Positions 1 through 10,145 are shown, numbered from the stretch's first letter. The stretch is 64,000 nucleotides of DNA from Pararge aegeria (GCF_905163445.1 NC_053204.1:7571501-7635500), one strand, 5' to 3'. The notes: generated by a model from the letters alone, not told the origin. Program-made: numbers and translations.

Positions 1-135
1 TTTTTCATATATAGACACCTAGACACTGGAAAACATAAATGTTCATGACACAAACATTTTTCAATAGTGGGAATCGAACCCACGGCCTTGAACTCAGAAA
101 GCAGGGTCTCTGCCCACTGCGCCAATCGGTGATCG
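1..135 (-). mobile_element. SINE family A, 5' (head) fragment entering from the window edge
   Basis: Read on the minus strand, this is the tRNA-derived head of SINE family A. The A box (TGGCGCAGTGGGCAG type, complement near 111-124) and the B box (GGTTCGATTCCC, complement near 69-82) are both present. They are followed by the family signature AATGTTTGTGTCATGAAC and CAGTGTCTAGGTGT. The 3' tail lies outside the window. Compare the full-length copies at 7822-8117 and 29590-29855. Confidence 0.85.
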
Positions 136-511
136 AAAATAAATTTGTCTTTAGGCAAAATTAATTTTAGATTGCCCTAACGCCGTTATCTTATTCTTTG
201 TTTGATCGAACTTTGCAAGTAAGTAAGATCCGTATTGGATATATTAATTGGTCGTTAGATCTATTAATTGGTCGTTAGCGACAAAGTTAAAGTTAAACAG
301 CTTCTACCATATTTAGGTTACATTAGAAACTCTTTGTATCAGTATCTAATCAATAACATAATCCCATCAATACTGACGGTTTTCTATACAAGATCTATTA
401 AGTGCGGAGGTTTATGTTTGATTGTTTGTTAGGTATGATTTGTTACCTACTGTTAACCAACGTTAATAAAATTTTAATAAATATACGTAATATATAACAA
501 ACATAATTTAT
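136..511. other. Unassigned AT-rich stretch
   Basis: No reading frame, tRNA-like box or repeat family signature was recognised. A short direct duplication of 'attggtcgttag' occurs near 246-258 and 268-280. Confidence 0.5.
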
Positions 512-524
512 ATAAGTAGATTTT

Positions 525-994
525 TTTTTTGTTTTTGGCAAAATGGGACAAATTAGAAGGTCTAAGGCACTCCAAGAAATTCTTGGGCGCAATTGGAGCT
601 TGTTTTCCAAACAAGATTAACAGACTGAGTAGGCGACAGGCAAGATACGCCTTAGCGGCCATAACAGGACACTTTGGCACAGGGTCCATGCTGCTCAAAA
701 TTGGCATAATTGATGACCCTACATGTAGGGCATACAACGAGGACGTCGAGTCCATGGAGCATTTGCTTTGTGAATGCGACGGATTGGCTAGAAAGCGGTT
801 GGACCTCTTGGGAGTGGCCTATCCATAACCAGAGGATTACTGTGCCTGCAACCTAAAAGCTTCAATCAAACTCTTAGAGTGGATATTTGAAGCTATTTAG
901 GGTGAGGGGGATTCAAGGAGGGGCGAACACAAAAGATCCTGGAGGGTCGAAGTGCATCCGCTGAAGTGGGTCTCATTACAAGATAGATAGATAG
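525..994 (+). mobile_element. 5'-truncated LINE copy (RNase H C-terminus plus 3' UTR) with perfect TSDs
   Basis: The insert carries the C-terminal RNase H-type end of a non-LTR retrotransposon followed by a 3' UTR. It ends in a short (GATA)n tail near 982-994. The 13-base sequence ATAAGTAGATTTT occurs on both sides, at 512-524 and 995-1007, as expected for target-primed reverse transcription. The 5' end is truncated, so endonuclease and reverse transcriptase are missing. The perfect TSD and long open frame suggest a fairly young insertion. The clade is inferred (I/R1-like, RNase H-bearing) and not proven. Confidence 0.8.
529..828 (+). pseudogene. LINE RNase H-region C-terminus, 5' truncated
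   Basis: An open frame of about 99 codons ends at TAA 826-828. It contains a pattern typical of the end of RNase H-bearing LINE polyproteins: a 'TGHFG' segment, then 'GIIDDPTCRAY', then 'EHLLCECDGLARKRLDLLG'. The Cys/His spacing (C..C..H..C.C) matches the zinc-knuckle-like terminus seen in these proteins. There is no true start codon; the frame simply begins where the copy is truncated. Catalytic RNase H residues and all upstream domains are absent, so the piece is non-functional. It belongs to the insertion flanked by the 512-524 and 995-1007 repeats. Confidence 0.75.
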
Positions 995-1412
995 ATAAGT
1001 AGATTTTAATAAAGAAATATAGCTTGCTTTCTTGAGACGTATGTAAAACTATCCCGGGTAAAACTGGCGGGATCAAGATATTTAAAATACAGAATGAAAA
1101 CGCGTGCAAAATCACGGGCAACAGCCTGTTTCAATAAAACAACCTGAGTAAGGCGGTTGTTTATGAAAGAAAAGAACATGTTGCATAATTATCGTGACCT
1201 AATTGATAACTTGCACGATATTTTAATTAATTAAGGCCCCGCCTTACGTATTTACGCGGTATTTTATTAGCCTTTAATATTACCTACTAGTGATTCTCTA
1301 CTTATAAAATAACAAATATTTTTTTTTTTTTTCTTTTTTTCCATTATCGTTATATTTATTATTATTTTTTGAAAATACTCGAATTCATTCAAAAAAATTG
1401 ATTAAAATAAAA

Positions 1413-1805
1413 CTAAATAAAATCTAAAACGTCCTTGAAACCAGCGCAGCGAGGCACAATTCCTAAGATGCTGGCAGCATTGCCCCTTTGGATGGCCAAA
1501 CTAATTCGTCGGCCCGCTCTAGGATCACCGGTAGACTCGATAACCCTTTTCGATAATTCTTTTAAAAAGGCTCTTGCCTCCGGACCCCACGGTCCCAAAG
1601 TGTCTACTCCAAAAGGCACAAAAATGAACCTACTATCCAGGTTTTCATATTTACGCCTCTTGGCCTGCTCGGCACTGGTAGCAGCCGCACCTACCATTGA
1701 CGAGGTGGCTTGGATGTGTGATGCAGCTAGGGTATCAACACAAGTTGCATCCCACAGAAGTGACCTTCCAAGCCTCCAAGGTATGACCGTCATACCATCA
1801 GGTCT
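1413..1805 (-). pseudogene. LINE reverse transcriptase C-terminal fragment
   Basis: On the minus strand the frame reads 'RPDGMTVIPWRLGRSL', then 'WDATCVDTLAASH', then 'FVPFGVDTLGPWGPEARAF', and ends 'RRISLAIQRGNAASILG'. This series (WD-TC-DTLA, the GPWGPEA block and the IQRGNAAS end) is a conserved C-terminal signature found in many copies of a LINE polyprotein in insects and cnidarians. No reverse transcriptase catalytic motif remains because the copy is 5' truncated near 1805. A poly-A-like complement (aataaaac, about 1402-1425) lies just beyond the stop. Family-level recognition is good; clade assignment is uncertain. Confidence 0.75.
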
Positions 1806-1886
1806 CTTGTCTCTCTTGTCTTTTATTTTCTTTATTTTAACTCAGTATTTTTACACCATTACTTAACTTTAGTAGTACCTACTAGA

Positions 1887-1965
1887 GCTTTTTGTGGCAG
1901 AGCTCGTCCGGGGAATTATTCCCACCTTGCCTTTTCTAACCATCCTTATTTCTGCAGGGCTAGCA
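1887..1965 (+). repeat. Family D repeat, 5' portion
   Basis: It starts 'gtggcagagctcgtccgggg' and continues to 'tatttctgcagggctagc'. The same module ('atagagctcgtccgggg ... tatttctgccgctaagcagc') begins the copy at 31440-31615. The rest of the family D unit is missing here. Confidence 0.55.
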
Positions 1966-2000
1966 CGGGCAGGAGACATAAATTATATCCCCCGATATTT

Positions 2001-2396
2001 TGACGTCACAACGTCTTATAATTCGATGGAGCCGGCTGCACACACGAAAAAACATGACGCATGCGGCGTTACCTCGCTCTGAGGCGTCCCATCCAAGGCT
2101 TGAAGTGCAAGCGAGAGCGCGGAACGTGCGACAAAGAGGCACAGTCGGCCTCCGCGTTCGACATCTGTCTCTCTCCTACTTGAGTGAGCGATGCGTCCGC
2201 GTGGCCAGCTTCTATACAATAATACATTTACATTTACGTTTTCGGCAGGGATGAAGTGCCACTGCACTTCATCCCTGCCGAAAACGTAAATGTGGTGAAT
2301 GTGGTGTCAATTGTTTATAGCAACGATAATATCTATCAAACAAATAAAATTAAAATTTTCTTTTGACAAATGCAACCATTCCATCAGTATTTTCTC
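2001..2396 (+). mobile_element. TIR DNA element (two-copy family), one end damaged
   Basis: About 390 bases match, in opposite orientation, the copy at 42396-42764. The outer end reads TGACGTCACAACGTCTTA; the other copy has TGACGTGACAACGTCTTA. A GC-rich core (2060-2215) is followed by an AT-rich arm ending 'ccatcagtattttc'. In the second copy both ends carry ACGTGACAACGTC-type inverted repeats, so the family looks like a non-autonomous TIR transposon. In this copy the distal TIR is lost and a perfect palindrome (2230-2293) replaces the corresponding joining segment. Superfamily not recognised. Confidence 0.65.
2230..2293. repeat. Perfect palindrome, 30-bp arms, 4-base loop
   Basis: Arms 2230-2259 and 2264-2293 are exact reverse complements; the loop is CACT. 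The left arm reads ACATTTACGTTTTCGGCAGG... and its complement follows directly. The sister element at 42396-42764 has only a single copy of the arm sequence ('gcacttcatccttgccgaaaac'), so the second arm looks newly made here. Confidence 0.9.
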
Positions 2397-2399
2397 TCA

Positions 2400-3465
2400 A
2401 CCAATTTTTTTCACAACTGTTTTTGCACGCCTCATAAGCAAAGCGTTGAGGTGGGCATTACTGTCAGTTTACGCACACCGAGTGATTCTCCAACTTAAAA
2501 TGTCACTTTTTTTTTCTTTATTGCTTTTATAAGTGAATATAAATAGACAAATGTTGAGAAAAAACTCTATATTTAACACTCATGATATTTTTAATTCTCT
2601 TTTTATTATTAAAACTAATAAAAAAAGTTCGTATCTTGTGGTCACGATAACGAGCGAAATACTTCACTTATCGAGTTGGTTTTTTTTTATAGGCTTCAGT
2701 ATCTTTAGAAATAGAAGCCTCTTACTTAGATGTAGTTTAATTATTATTTACGAATAATCTCAATTTTATGGTAATGAATGAGATTATGAGCCGTGCAATT
2801 TTAGATTTTCTAACTATTTTTTTTATTTAAAAGCTCCTGTATGCTTCTTGACTTACTATTAGACTGAAATTTGCTACACTGGTAAAAGAGCAGTAAAGAA
2901 TAGTATACAAAACGATTGAATTAATAAAGTCACAGATATCTATCTCATAGTCGGGCATCGATGACAAATATATGTATATGTTGATATACTTATATGTAAA
3001 AATATCTGTCAAAAATAAAATATATTCAAATATATTTCGTGTATACCTCTCCCCCCCACCCCCTGACAAGGGATATAATGAACGTGTCTACCTGATAAAG
3101 CACGGGAACATGGAATTAGAGAAGTTAACCCCCGTTTATTATAACACTTATATTATTTGGATATTTATTTATTTATGTATATCCTTAGTATACTTACAGC
3201 TAGCAAAAACGTATACTAAGTCAGTAAGAGATGTACATTACAAAAATATTAGTTGATTGGTCTGAATATAATTAAGGAACTTAGCTAAACTTATATTAAA
3301 TATGTCAATTTGTTGGTGCCGAGCAATCATATTATTAAGAAACGAGAGTGCGAGAAACATTGGAACGTACGTAACGAATCGAGTGAAAATAGTGATAATC
3401 TTTCCCTGCAAGTTCGTACCGTTTTACCAGCCACTCGCACAGCTAACGAGCATTTGCTATATATT
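2400..3465. other. AT-rich stretch without a recognised gene or family
   Basis: Only short low-complexity open frames are visible. A run of C/A (about 3051-3064, 'cccccccaccccc') and AT-rich tracts occur. No TE motif was identified. Confidence 0.5.
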
Positions 3466-3471
3466 TAGATA

Positions 3472-3533
3472 TAACAATAAGGTTGACAATCCAGATGCAC
3501 TTAGGTGCATCTGGATTGTCAACCTTATTGTTA
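3472..3533. repeat. Perfect palindrome, 29-bp arms, 4-base loop
   Basis: Arms 3472-3500 and 3505-3533 are exact reverse complements with loop TTAG. The left arm contains GGTTGACAATCCAGATGCAC. The transcript of either strand would form a near-ideal hairpin. Confidence 0.9.
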
Positions 3534-3850
3534 AGGAGTAAGATGTAGTGTAAGAGACAGGCCCTCCTACGCCTTTGTTCCAAAGTATCCAAACCCACCA
3601 TACCTGCTATATTATTTCCACATGTGAGCCAGTGCTCTGAGTTTGCGATTAAAAGGGGATTACAAACTTTGAACCGAAAGGAGGGTTTCCAACGAGGGTT
3701 GCTATCAGACAGGCAGTCGTTCGTAAAAAATTAGCCACAACCAAATGAAATAAAACTAAATTTATTCGCTGAACATGAGCTTTCATGGGGTCTTATTATA
3801 ATAAAACATTCCTTTATATTCTACTAAAATGCATGCGTAAAATAAATTGT

Positions 3851-3914
3851 GAAAATTAAGCTTAATTTTCGTTTATATCATGGATTTCCGCAAAGTAGCG
3901 CCTGGTTTTATCCA
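3851..3914. mobile_element. Foldback element, terminal fragment
   Basis: It opens with the palindrome GAAAATTAAGCTTAATTTTC (3851-3870) and ends with 'atcatggatttccgcaaagtagcgcctgg...tatcca'. This is the outer end of the family seen more fully at 34151-34430, and its complement begins the copies at 15209 and 63374 ('ggatagaagcaggcgttact'). Confidence 0.7.
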
Positions 3915-4072
3915 CAATTTAAATTGATCAACCAAGAACAATCATTAGGTTAAAATCTTATTGAGCAGGCATTGAAAGGTAATTAATTAAATTATACAGG
4001 TAATGTCAATGTTATCCTCAATATCACAAATAATAACTTTAAATTTAATTCAATGTCAGATATTATAGAAAC

Positions 4073-4126
4073 ATTACTTTGGGGCTAGGTGGCGATGTGT
4101 GTATTGTCGTAGTATATTTATTTATT
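4073..4126 (+). mobile_element. SINE family A, 3' tail only
   Basis: The tail 'actttggggctaggtggcgatgtgtgtattgtcgtagtatatttattt' is present without the head, as in other truncated copies. Confidence 0.75.
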
Positions 4127-4547
4127 AATGTGGCGATGAACGAAGACTGATAATTTCGTAGATATACAGACCGAGGAAGAATAAGGAGATTGTGTTTTGG
4201 AAATATTGGTCTATAGGAATCCGTTAGGGCCATAAGAAATACTCTTCTAATACACTTTTTTTACTACAAACAATTTGTTTATACAAAACAATAAGTCTAC
4301 TTCAAAAGCAGCCTCTTAATGAGTTAACCAAGTTGTGAGTAAGTTGTGCGAAGTTGATTTAACCACGAGCGCGTTGGGTTGATTGGCTTTTGAATAGTTT
4401 GAGCTGTTTGGAGAAGACACATCAGTGATTCTGTCCGTATATTATTGAGTTACGTTTAAGCTAACTGTTGCTCCGAAGCAAAGAAAAGATTAGTTTAGAT
4501 TAATTTAGAATTCCGGTCGACTGTCTGTCAGTCCGTCTGTCATCAGG

Positions 4548-4756
4548 CTGTATTTCATCGGTCATCTAGTACCCATGACACAAGCTACGCTTACTTTTGG
4601 GCTAGGTGGCGATGTGTGTATTGTCGTAGAAAAATATATATATTTATATATGTAGATAAACACCCAGACATTGAAAAACATTCATGTTCATCACACAAAC
4701 ATTTTCCAGTTGGGGGAATCCAGTTTGGGTCACTGTCCACTGCACCAATCGGCTAT
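4548..4756. mobile_element. SINE family A copy with its two halves in opposite orientation
   Basis: Bases 4552-4630 are the 3' half on the plus strand (cacaagctacgcttact to gtgtgtattgtcgta). Bases 4638-4756 are the 5' half on the minus strand (complements of the CAGACATTGAAAAACATTC segment, the damaged B box and the A box 'ccactgcaccaatcggct'). A normal copy carries both halves on the same strand. Either one half inverted, or two truncated copies landed side by side. Confidence 0.75.
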
Positions 4757-4849
4757 AAGTAGCCATTTTTAATTTTTACAGATAATATATGTCTGTTTCC
4801 GCTATAAGAACAAATACTAAACAATACGAACGACCTTACCTAGCCGGTG

Positions 4850-4925
4850 ATAAAAAATGCTCGTTGAAGTCCTGTCCTTCACGTCTCAAAGAACACGTGA
4901 AGCCGTCGGTCCCGGATAGTACAAA
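4850..4925 (+). repeat. Dispersed LINE-3'-like fragment
   Basis: The segment 'gaacacgtgaagccgtcggtcccgg' resembles a motif that recurs in 3' ends of lepidopteran retroelements. No second copy is present in this window, so this rests on recollection of the family. Confidence 0.35.
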
Positions 4926-5212
4926 TCAAGTTTGATAATTCGTTAAAACCCAGCAACCCACAATGGACAGCGTGGTGTATTTCGTAAATGATTTACGTTC
5001 TGGCCTAGTCTTTAGGGATTTATATTTACTAAAGAAGACTTGCGGGTTCGCCCACGTTTATTACGGGGTGGAGCGTACTGCTGCATAGTATCTACGACTA
5101 CCTCAATAAATCAGATATCAAACGTATATGTTTTTAATAATATGGATTGAAAAAACTTTATCATATCGATGTAAACATGTATTCACACCATGAATAATTG
5201 TTAAGTCTTAAC

Positions 5213-5392
5213 GTTAATAATTGTAAAGTCAACACTGAGGATGCTCCGGTTTCAGAGCGAAACGTGCGTAGAGGGTACATTGCCGAAGATCTGTTTGGTG
5301 TGGAGTATAAGGATTGAAGAAATCATAAATTACACCATACAGATTCTCCTGCTTTTCGCGGACTATAGCAAATTAAGCTTTATTTTCATAAG
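5213..5392. mobile_element. Foldback element, internal arm
   Basis: It runs from 'ttgtaaagtcaacactgaggatgctccgg' through 'gaagatctgtttggtgtggagtataaggattgaag' to 'ctcctgcttttcgcggactatagcaaattaagct'. This is one arm of the foldback family. The same arm in complement is at 15240-15430 and 34160-34300. Confidence 0.75.
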
Positions 5393-5794
5393 TTATCATA
5401 TTTTTATTCAAAGGTTAACGTCGTTAGATTTGGTGAAACGTTTTTTCTCTACGCATCACACAAATCGTTAGGCATCCGATTTAAGCGTTTTCTAGGTTTA
5501 TTGAACACGGGCATTGGTAAACAATCTAGGATCCTTGTTTGCATACTGCGGGCTTAAATATTTAAGCACGATCGACTTATTTGCACTGTTGCATATAGGT
5601 CACAGCGGCCGTCACTACCATTGCAAAATAACATTTACATACTATGAATTCTGCTGAGTGCTGATTTCCTGGTACTTCATTTCACATACATTTTCGCCTA
5701 TTCTTTAGAGATGTAGAGTTTATACCCACCAAGTAATTTCAATGAGGGTGGGGGGAATGGGGTCTAACGTTTATACCTCATATAAGAGACTAGA

Positions 5795-6085
5795 AAGCTT
5801 ATAGAAAAGTCTTACTATAGTATAGAGGATAACATAAACGAATTTCAAGCCGGTTGCTTGGAAGCATCCGGCTCCGCTTTCAGCTCTCACAAGATAGAAA
5901 AATGAATGTTAAAATGCAAAATGTAAATTGTTGATGTTGGAAAAGAGCAACTGCTGAGTTTCTTGCCGGCTTCTTCTCGGTAGAATCTGCCTTCCGAACC
6001 GAACCACTACAAACAGACAGACTTGACGTTTCAAAAGTGCTTATATTAGGCCTACTTGAAATAAATGAATTTTGAATTTTGATAA
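5795..6085 (+). mobile_element. LINE family E, 3' end with remnant of the RT C-terminus
   Basis: Bases 5797-5846 encode 'LIEKSYYSIEDNINE', the usual C-terminal end of CR1/Jockey-group reverse transcriptases. The 3' UTR follows, with 'ttggaaaagagcaactgctgagtttcttgccggc' and 'gacttgacgtttcaaaagtgc'. It ends in TACTTGAAATAAATGAATTT and TTGAATTTTGA. Other copies are at 15735, 32998 (minus), 36622, 48008 (minus) and 52838 (minus). Confidence 0.75.
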
Positions 6086-6108
6086 AAAAGCTTGTGTAAG
6101 AACAATTG

Positions 6109-6346
6109 CTCTAACCAGGTTGCTTCTTAAAAAATTTCAAATGACAATTTGAGATGGTGATGACAAAAAGAACACCCGGCTAAGTTTTTTCTGGGCTTCC
6201 TTCTAGACCACCGCGCGTTTAGAAAACTCGTAGCTTTAGTTTTAAGTTTACGAATGTAGTTATCGCCATCACTACCCACTACTATGTACACATTATGTAT
6301 GCCATCTATGTGCCTATTTGAATAAAGAAATTTTTACTTGACTTGA
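6109..6346 (+). mobile_element. LINE family F, 3' end
   Basis: The signatures 'gagatggtgatgacaaaaagaacacccggctaag', 'gtttacgaatgtagttatcgccatcac' and the end 'tttgaataaagaaatttttacttgactt' match the copies at 10722, 31615, 39830 and 51917. Only the 3' UTR is present. Confidence 0.7.
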
Positions 6347-6956
6347 CAATGTGAGTAGCGCTCCCTTCGACTTCGTCCGCGTAAGAATCAACCTTAAAAG
6401 ATAGACATATGCTGTCGCGGAATTTTCTTAGAACGTTAAAGAAGGAACGACTTCGTGATAAATTATTTTTGCATAACTTCAACTATTTATGCATTGCACA
6501 CATCCGAATCTCTCAAAAGGGATTTTTTTCCCCGTTTTTATTGCTTGTAATTTTATTTTATATAGCCTTCACCGAAAAATGGTCTATCCCATTAGCTCTT
6601 CTAACCAAACAAACTCTTTAGCTTTATTATATTAGTATAGATGTTTACGGAATTAAGGCTTAACGTGTTCTCAGAAGCACGGTGTAAAGTTATGTTAACG
6701 TACAGTTAATAACTTGTTGAATTCCAACTAACGGTTCTGCGTTAATACGTAGAATTGGATTGGATTCTTGAAGACGTTTTGACATTATAATGTACTGTGC
6801 CAAATCGCCAACAAATTATATAACGCTTATCAATGCTGGTTTCCCGGTACTTCGTTAAAAATAATCATCTTCATTTTATCTGTCACAGCTGGGAATAGAG
6901 AGAGTGGTCTCTCTCTCTCTGGCATAAAGAGATTTTCTATGGAATAAATTGACGGA

Positions 6957-7028
6957 CTAAGCAGACGTCTCACCTGATGGTTAGTGGAAACCATCGCCTA
7001 TAAACAGAGCAACACTTCCCAGGGCATT
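6957..7028 (-). repeat. Family D repeat, 3' portion
   Basis: The minus strand carries 'accatcaggtgagacgtctgcttagtccgtc' preceded by 'gttgctctgtttataggcgatggtttcc', the 3' half of family D. Compare 32283-32412 and 62510-62725. Confidence 0.6.
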
Positions 7029-7048
7029 TATGATTTAAGGAAGGCGTT

Positions 7049-7320
7049 CTACAAAATGCCACCCCAAGCCCAACATGAGGTTGAGCCTGTAACTTCACTG
7101 GCAAGCCATGCCTTCAGACCAGACCACAGCAATGTGACAGAAATAATTATGGCGTGAGTCCCCTGACGAGCTGTGCCACAAAAACCTCTCCTACTTCTTG
7201 ACTTAGACCAACCTGTTTCATAATAGGTTGATGGACTATTATGAAACAGGTTGAAACGGCCTAACGTGCTCTCCGAGGCACGGGAGTGGAACAACCGCCA
7301 ATTTGCTAGCTCTGGCAAAT
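7049..7320 (-). repeat. Degraded LINE-like fragment
   Basis: The minus strand has an 89-codon frame with 'WRLFHSRASESTLGRF', and the plus strand has 'ccctgacgagctgtgccacaaaaacctc'. Both are motifs I associate with lepidopteran LINE debris. A related 'cttccccggatgagctacgtaac' occurs near 11522. No catalytic motif is visible. Confidence 0.4.
7210..7252. repeat. Hairpin, 17-bp arms, 9-base loop
   Basis: Arms 7210-7226 (AACCTGTTTCATAATAG) and 7236-7252 are exact reverse complements. Confidence 0.85.
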
Positions 7321-7532
7321 GTATTAAAAGTTGATGGCATAAAAATGCAATACTTCATAATTTATTGCACGACCTAGGTATCGGGTATCCATTTGCATAT
7401 AATATCAAAAATTTACATTTTAACGACATATTTTCGTTGTTCATTTTTCTACCCTTGACATTATTAAACTCAACTTTAAAGTAACATTGATTGACTGCAT
7501 TTCAAAACATTGCTTGAGACCACGCAATGGTA

Positions 7533-7661
7533 AGGCTGGCCGCATACAGCCGGAATGTCTCTTTGAATTCATATTCTGAATTAAGAATTTCAAATTGATT
7601 TCATTTTGATTGAATCAATCAAAATGAATTGGTGAGTTTGTCGGCTGTTTGAGGCCAGCCT
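7533..7661. mobile_element. Short MITE with TA target duplication
   Basis: The element is 129 bases long. The left end AGGCTGGCCGCATACAGCCG and the complement of the right end AGGCTGGCCTCAAACAGCCG match at 17 of 20 positions. Both ends are flanked by TA (7531-7532 and 7662-7663), which is the Tc1/mariner-type target duplication. The centre holds a further small palindrome, 'ttttgattgaatcaatcaaaa'. No coding capacity. Confidence 0.8.
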
Positions 7662-7821
7662 TAGTCTGCATTTGCATTGCATGCCATAAAATCGTATGCT
7701 AAAAACCACATAGTACTTCCATAGGGAAAAAAATATTATAAAGAAATAGACTGCTTTGTTTTTCTAATAATTTATTTAGCCAACAAAAAGCTGGATTAGA
7801 AGGACGTAACATAGGCTATAG

Positions 7822-8117
7822 ACGGCCGACTGGCGCAGTGGGCAGCGACCCTGCTTTCTGAGTCCAAGGCCGTGGGTTCGATTCCCACCCACAACTGTTA
7901 ACTGAAAATGTTTGTGTGATGAGCATTAAGTGTTTTCAGTGTCTGGGTGTTTATATGTATTTTCTAAGTATTTATGTATATATAATTCATAAAAATATTC
8001 ATCAGTCATCTTAGTACCCATAACACAAGCTACGCTTACTTTGGGGCTAGGTGGCGATGTGTGTATTGTCGTAGTATATTTATTTATATTTATTTATTTG
8101 TTTATTTATTTATTTAT
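7822..8117 (+). mobile_element. SINE family A, full length
   Basis: The tRNA-like head 'gacggccgactggcgcagtgggcag' holds the RNA polymerase III A box, and 'gtgggttcgattcccac' holds the B box. The body contains 'aaaatgtttgtgtgatgagc' and 'cagtgtctgggtgtttatatg'. The tail 'acacaagctacgcttactttggggctaggtggcgatgtgtg' is followed by a (TTTA)n tract. It is transcribed by Pol III and moved in trans by a LINE. It resembles butterfly SINEs of the Metulj type; the name was not verified. Confidence 0.9.
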
Positions 8118-8119
8118 AA

Positions 8120-9555
8120 TTTATTTTAAAAAAATAGAACTCCTTAAGAAAAATTGCAGTAATGTAACTCTAAGTAGCAAAATTCAGTATTTGGCGCGTA
8201 CAGAAAAAACTATTGAGTTAATGTACTCATTATAAACTGTAAAAAAATTGCAAACAAATATATCTAACTATCTCAGTTAAGCTATAAGAGTAGCATTTGT
8301 TTTTATTTATTTAATTATTAGCTTTTCAAGGGAAACAAATAGTACTTTTAAAAATATAATTTTTTTATCTTATTATTTAATAAGATCACCGGTTGAAACA
8401 CAAGTTGGATATATTCGTACCGTAGTAATAATACTTATTCAAATTGGTAATTTTATTTATTAATCGACCGCGATAAAACTTGATAATTACGTCTTTTTTG
8501 CGATATTTCTGAGGAATAGAATCTAACGCGAGTGAAACCGCGGGGCGCAATCCGTAGCAAGAAACATGAACGCGTAAGTTATGTTCGCTTTTGGTAATTC
8601 CTTAATTATACAGTTTTCGACGTCTCTTTTTCCTCGGCTGTCAGACCCACAGCTTTATATAAAGAGCTATAAAGGACAGACAGTCATTTACCCAGCTCAG
8701 CCCTGCCTATATTAACGAAGTCAATGCCCCTGCAGAATTGGCACTTTCACCACTTCCCTTTCCTTTAATAAAGATGCCGAGGTTTTTTACATTGATGTCA
8801 TGTAGAAATCCTGATATGTTACATACAGAAGTTTAAGTACTTAATTGTATACGGCATACGTGTCTCATTATTAAACACAACTTTCAAAATTCGGCTGGTT
8901 TTTGAAGTAAAACTTCTTTAGGCGCGACTAGGGAGTATTTCAGATTTTTTTTTTCTCACGGAAGTAATTCTTACGTCAGACGTCTGGTTTAGAAATTATA
9001 ATTCGGATTAGTCGTTAGTATATTTCATATACTCCACGCTTCTTGACTTATACGCCAGCTAGTGACAAATATCATAATCAATTTGGATTATTTATTTCCA
9101 ATATTTTCAAACGGATCATTTTTGAATAGCAAACTGAATAAAAATTCAACAGTTTTAAAAAAAGTATTTTAAAATGCAAAGTTTCAGAAAATCTCTAAAT
9201 ATACTTGTTCATTTATTACTTTAGTAATAAATAAATTATTAATAAATTTTCTGACGATTGCGACTTTCTATAATATTCGATGACTAGGTTATATTGACAT
9301 GTATTTAACAAATGAAAATATTTATAGAATTTGATGTTATTGAATTTTATATACTTAGAATTAAAATGAAAAAGTGAATATTAAATAAAATTTCGGAGTC
9401 TCAGGAACATTTTACTCTTTCATCAATAAATAATAATATAAGTTTTAATTCAATCGCTCGTAAAGGTTTAATGCGTAACTCCATAATTTGTACTTAGACG
9501 TATTGGTAGAATTCTTTTTTCGAGGGTCACATTAAAATGTCATAAAGATCTGATG
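8120..9555. other. AT-rich stretch, mostly unassigned
   Basis: No coding region is recognised. A segment near 8640-8760 ('cagctttatataaagagctataaaggacagacag') resembles 10160-10200 ('cagttgtataaagggctataaacaacagacag') and may be an old dispersed repeat. Confidence 0.45.
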
Positions 9556-9558
9556 AGA

Positions 9559-9664
9559 GACACTGAAAAACATTCATGTTCATCACACAAACATTTTCCA
9601 CTTGTGGGAATCGAACTTCACTCAGAAAGCAGGGTCGCTGCCCACTACGCCAATCGGTCGTCAA
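9559..9664 (-). mobile_element. SINE family A, head fragment
   Basis: The minus strand begins 'gacgaccgattggcgtagtgggcagcgaccctgctttctgagt'. The B box is damaged by a deletion, and the copy ends within CAGTGTCTC. The tail is missing. Confidence 0.8.
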
Positions 9665-9798
9665 CAACTGAATTATTGAATGGAAATTAGTTTCAGAGAT
9701 TAGAGCGTTTCAACAATAAAAAAAAAACGAACTAGCTTTTTTTATATTGACAAGCTGTTGCTGCGTTTATTACGGTTTCTTACAAATCCCGCGGGAAC

Positions 9799-9938
9799 CA
9801 GTGGCGTGCACAGGAATTTGTACCCGGGTAAGCATAAAGAAGTAAAATGGCATAAAATGGCAAAATCCTCCTCCGTTGCCAGTTATATGAAAATGTTAGG
9901 GTATACAGTGCAGTGCATGTATGAAGTGCACGCCACTG
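9799..9938 (-). mobile_element. hAT-type MITE, copy 1
   Basis: The element is 140 bases with ends CAGTGGCGTGCAC and GTGCACGCCACTG. The flanking 8-mers GCGGGAAC (9791-9798) and GTGGGAAC (9939-9946) match at 7 of 8 positions, as expected for a hAT TSD with one later change. Its interior matches copy 2 (11332-11474) in opposite orientation, including 'cacttcatacatg' and 'tttatgccat'. Non-coding. Confidence 0.85.
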
Positions 9939-10145
9939 GTGGGAACCGTTGGTTTTCTGTTACCTATGTTACTCTCCGTCCTTTGAATCCGTCCTCTATG
10001 CCAAAATGAAGTCGATTGGATGTTTGGTTACGGCGTAAAGTTAAGCCAAACAAACACACTTTAGCATTTATAATACTAGTAAGTACTAAAATAATATGAA
10101 ATTATACAAGGGAATAAATTATAACAGTATGTAGATTTTTGATGG

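Noticed and set aside
2230..2293. Rho-independent terminator
   Set aside because: A eukaryotic context and 30-bp perfect arms without a defining gene make this reading meaningless.
7822..7895. tRNA gene
   Set aside because: The A and B boxes and tRNA-like start belong to a SINE head followed by a long SINE body and tail; no cloverleaf 3' half with acceptor pairing was found. The same applies to all other SINE heads.
8041..8235. 64-codon membrane protein
   Set aside because: It starts in the SINE A tail and its hydrophobic part is a (TTTA)n tract.
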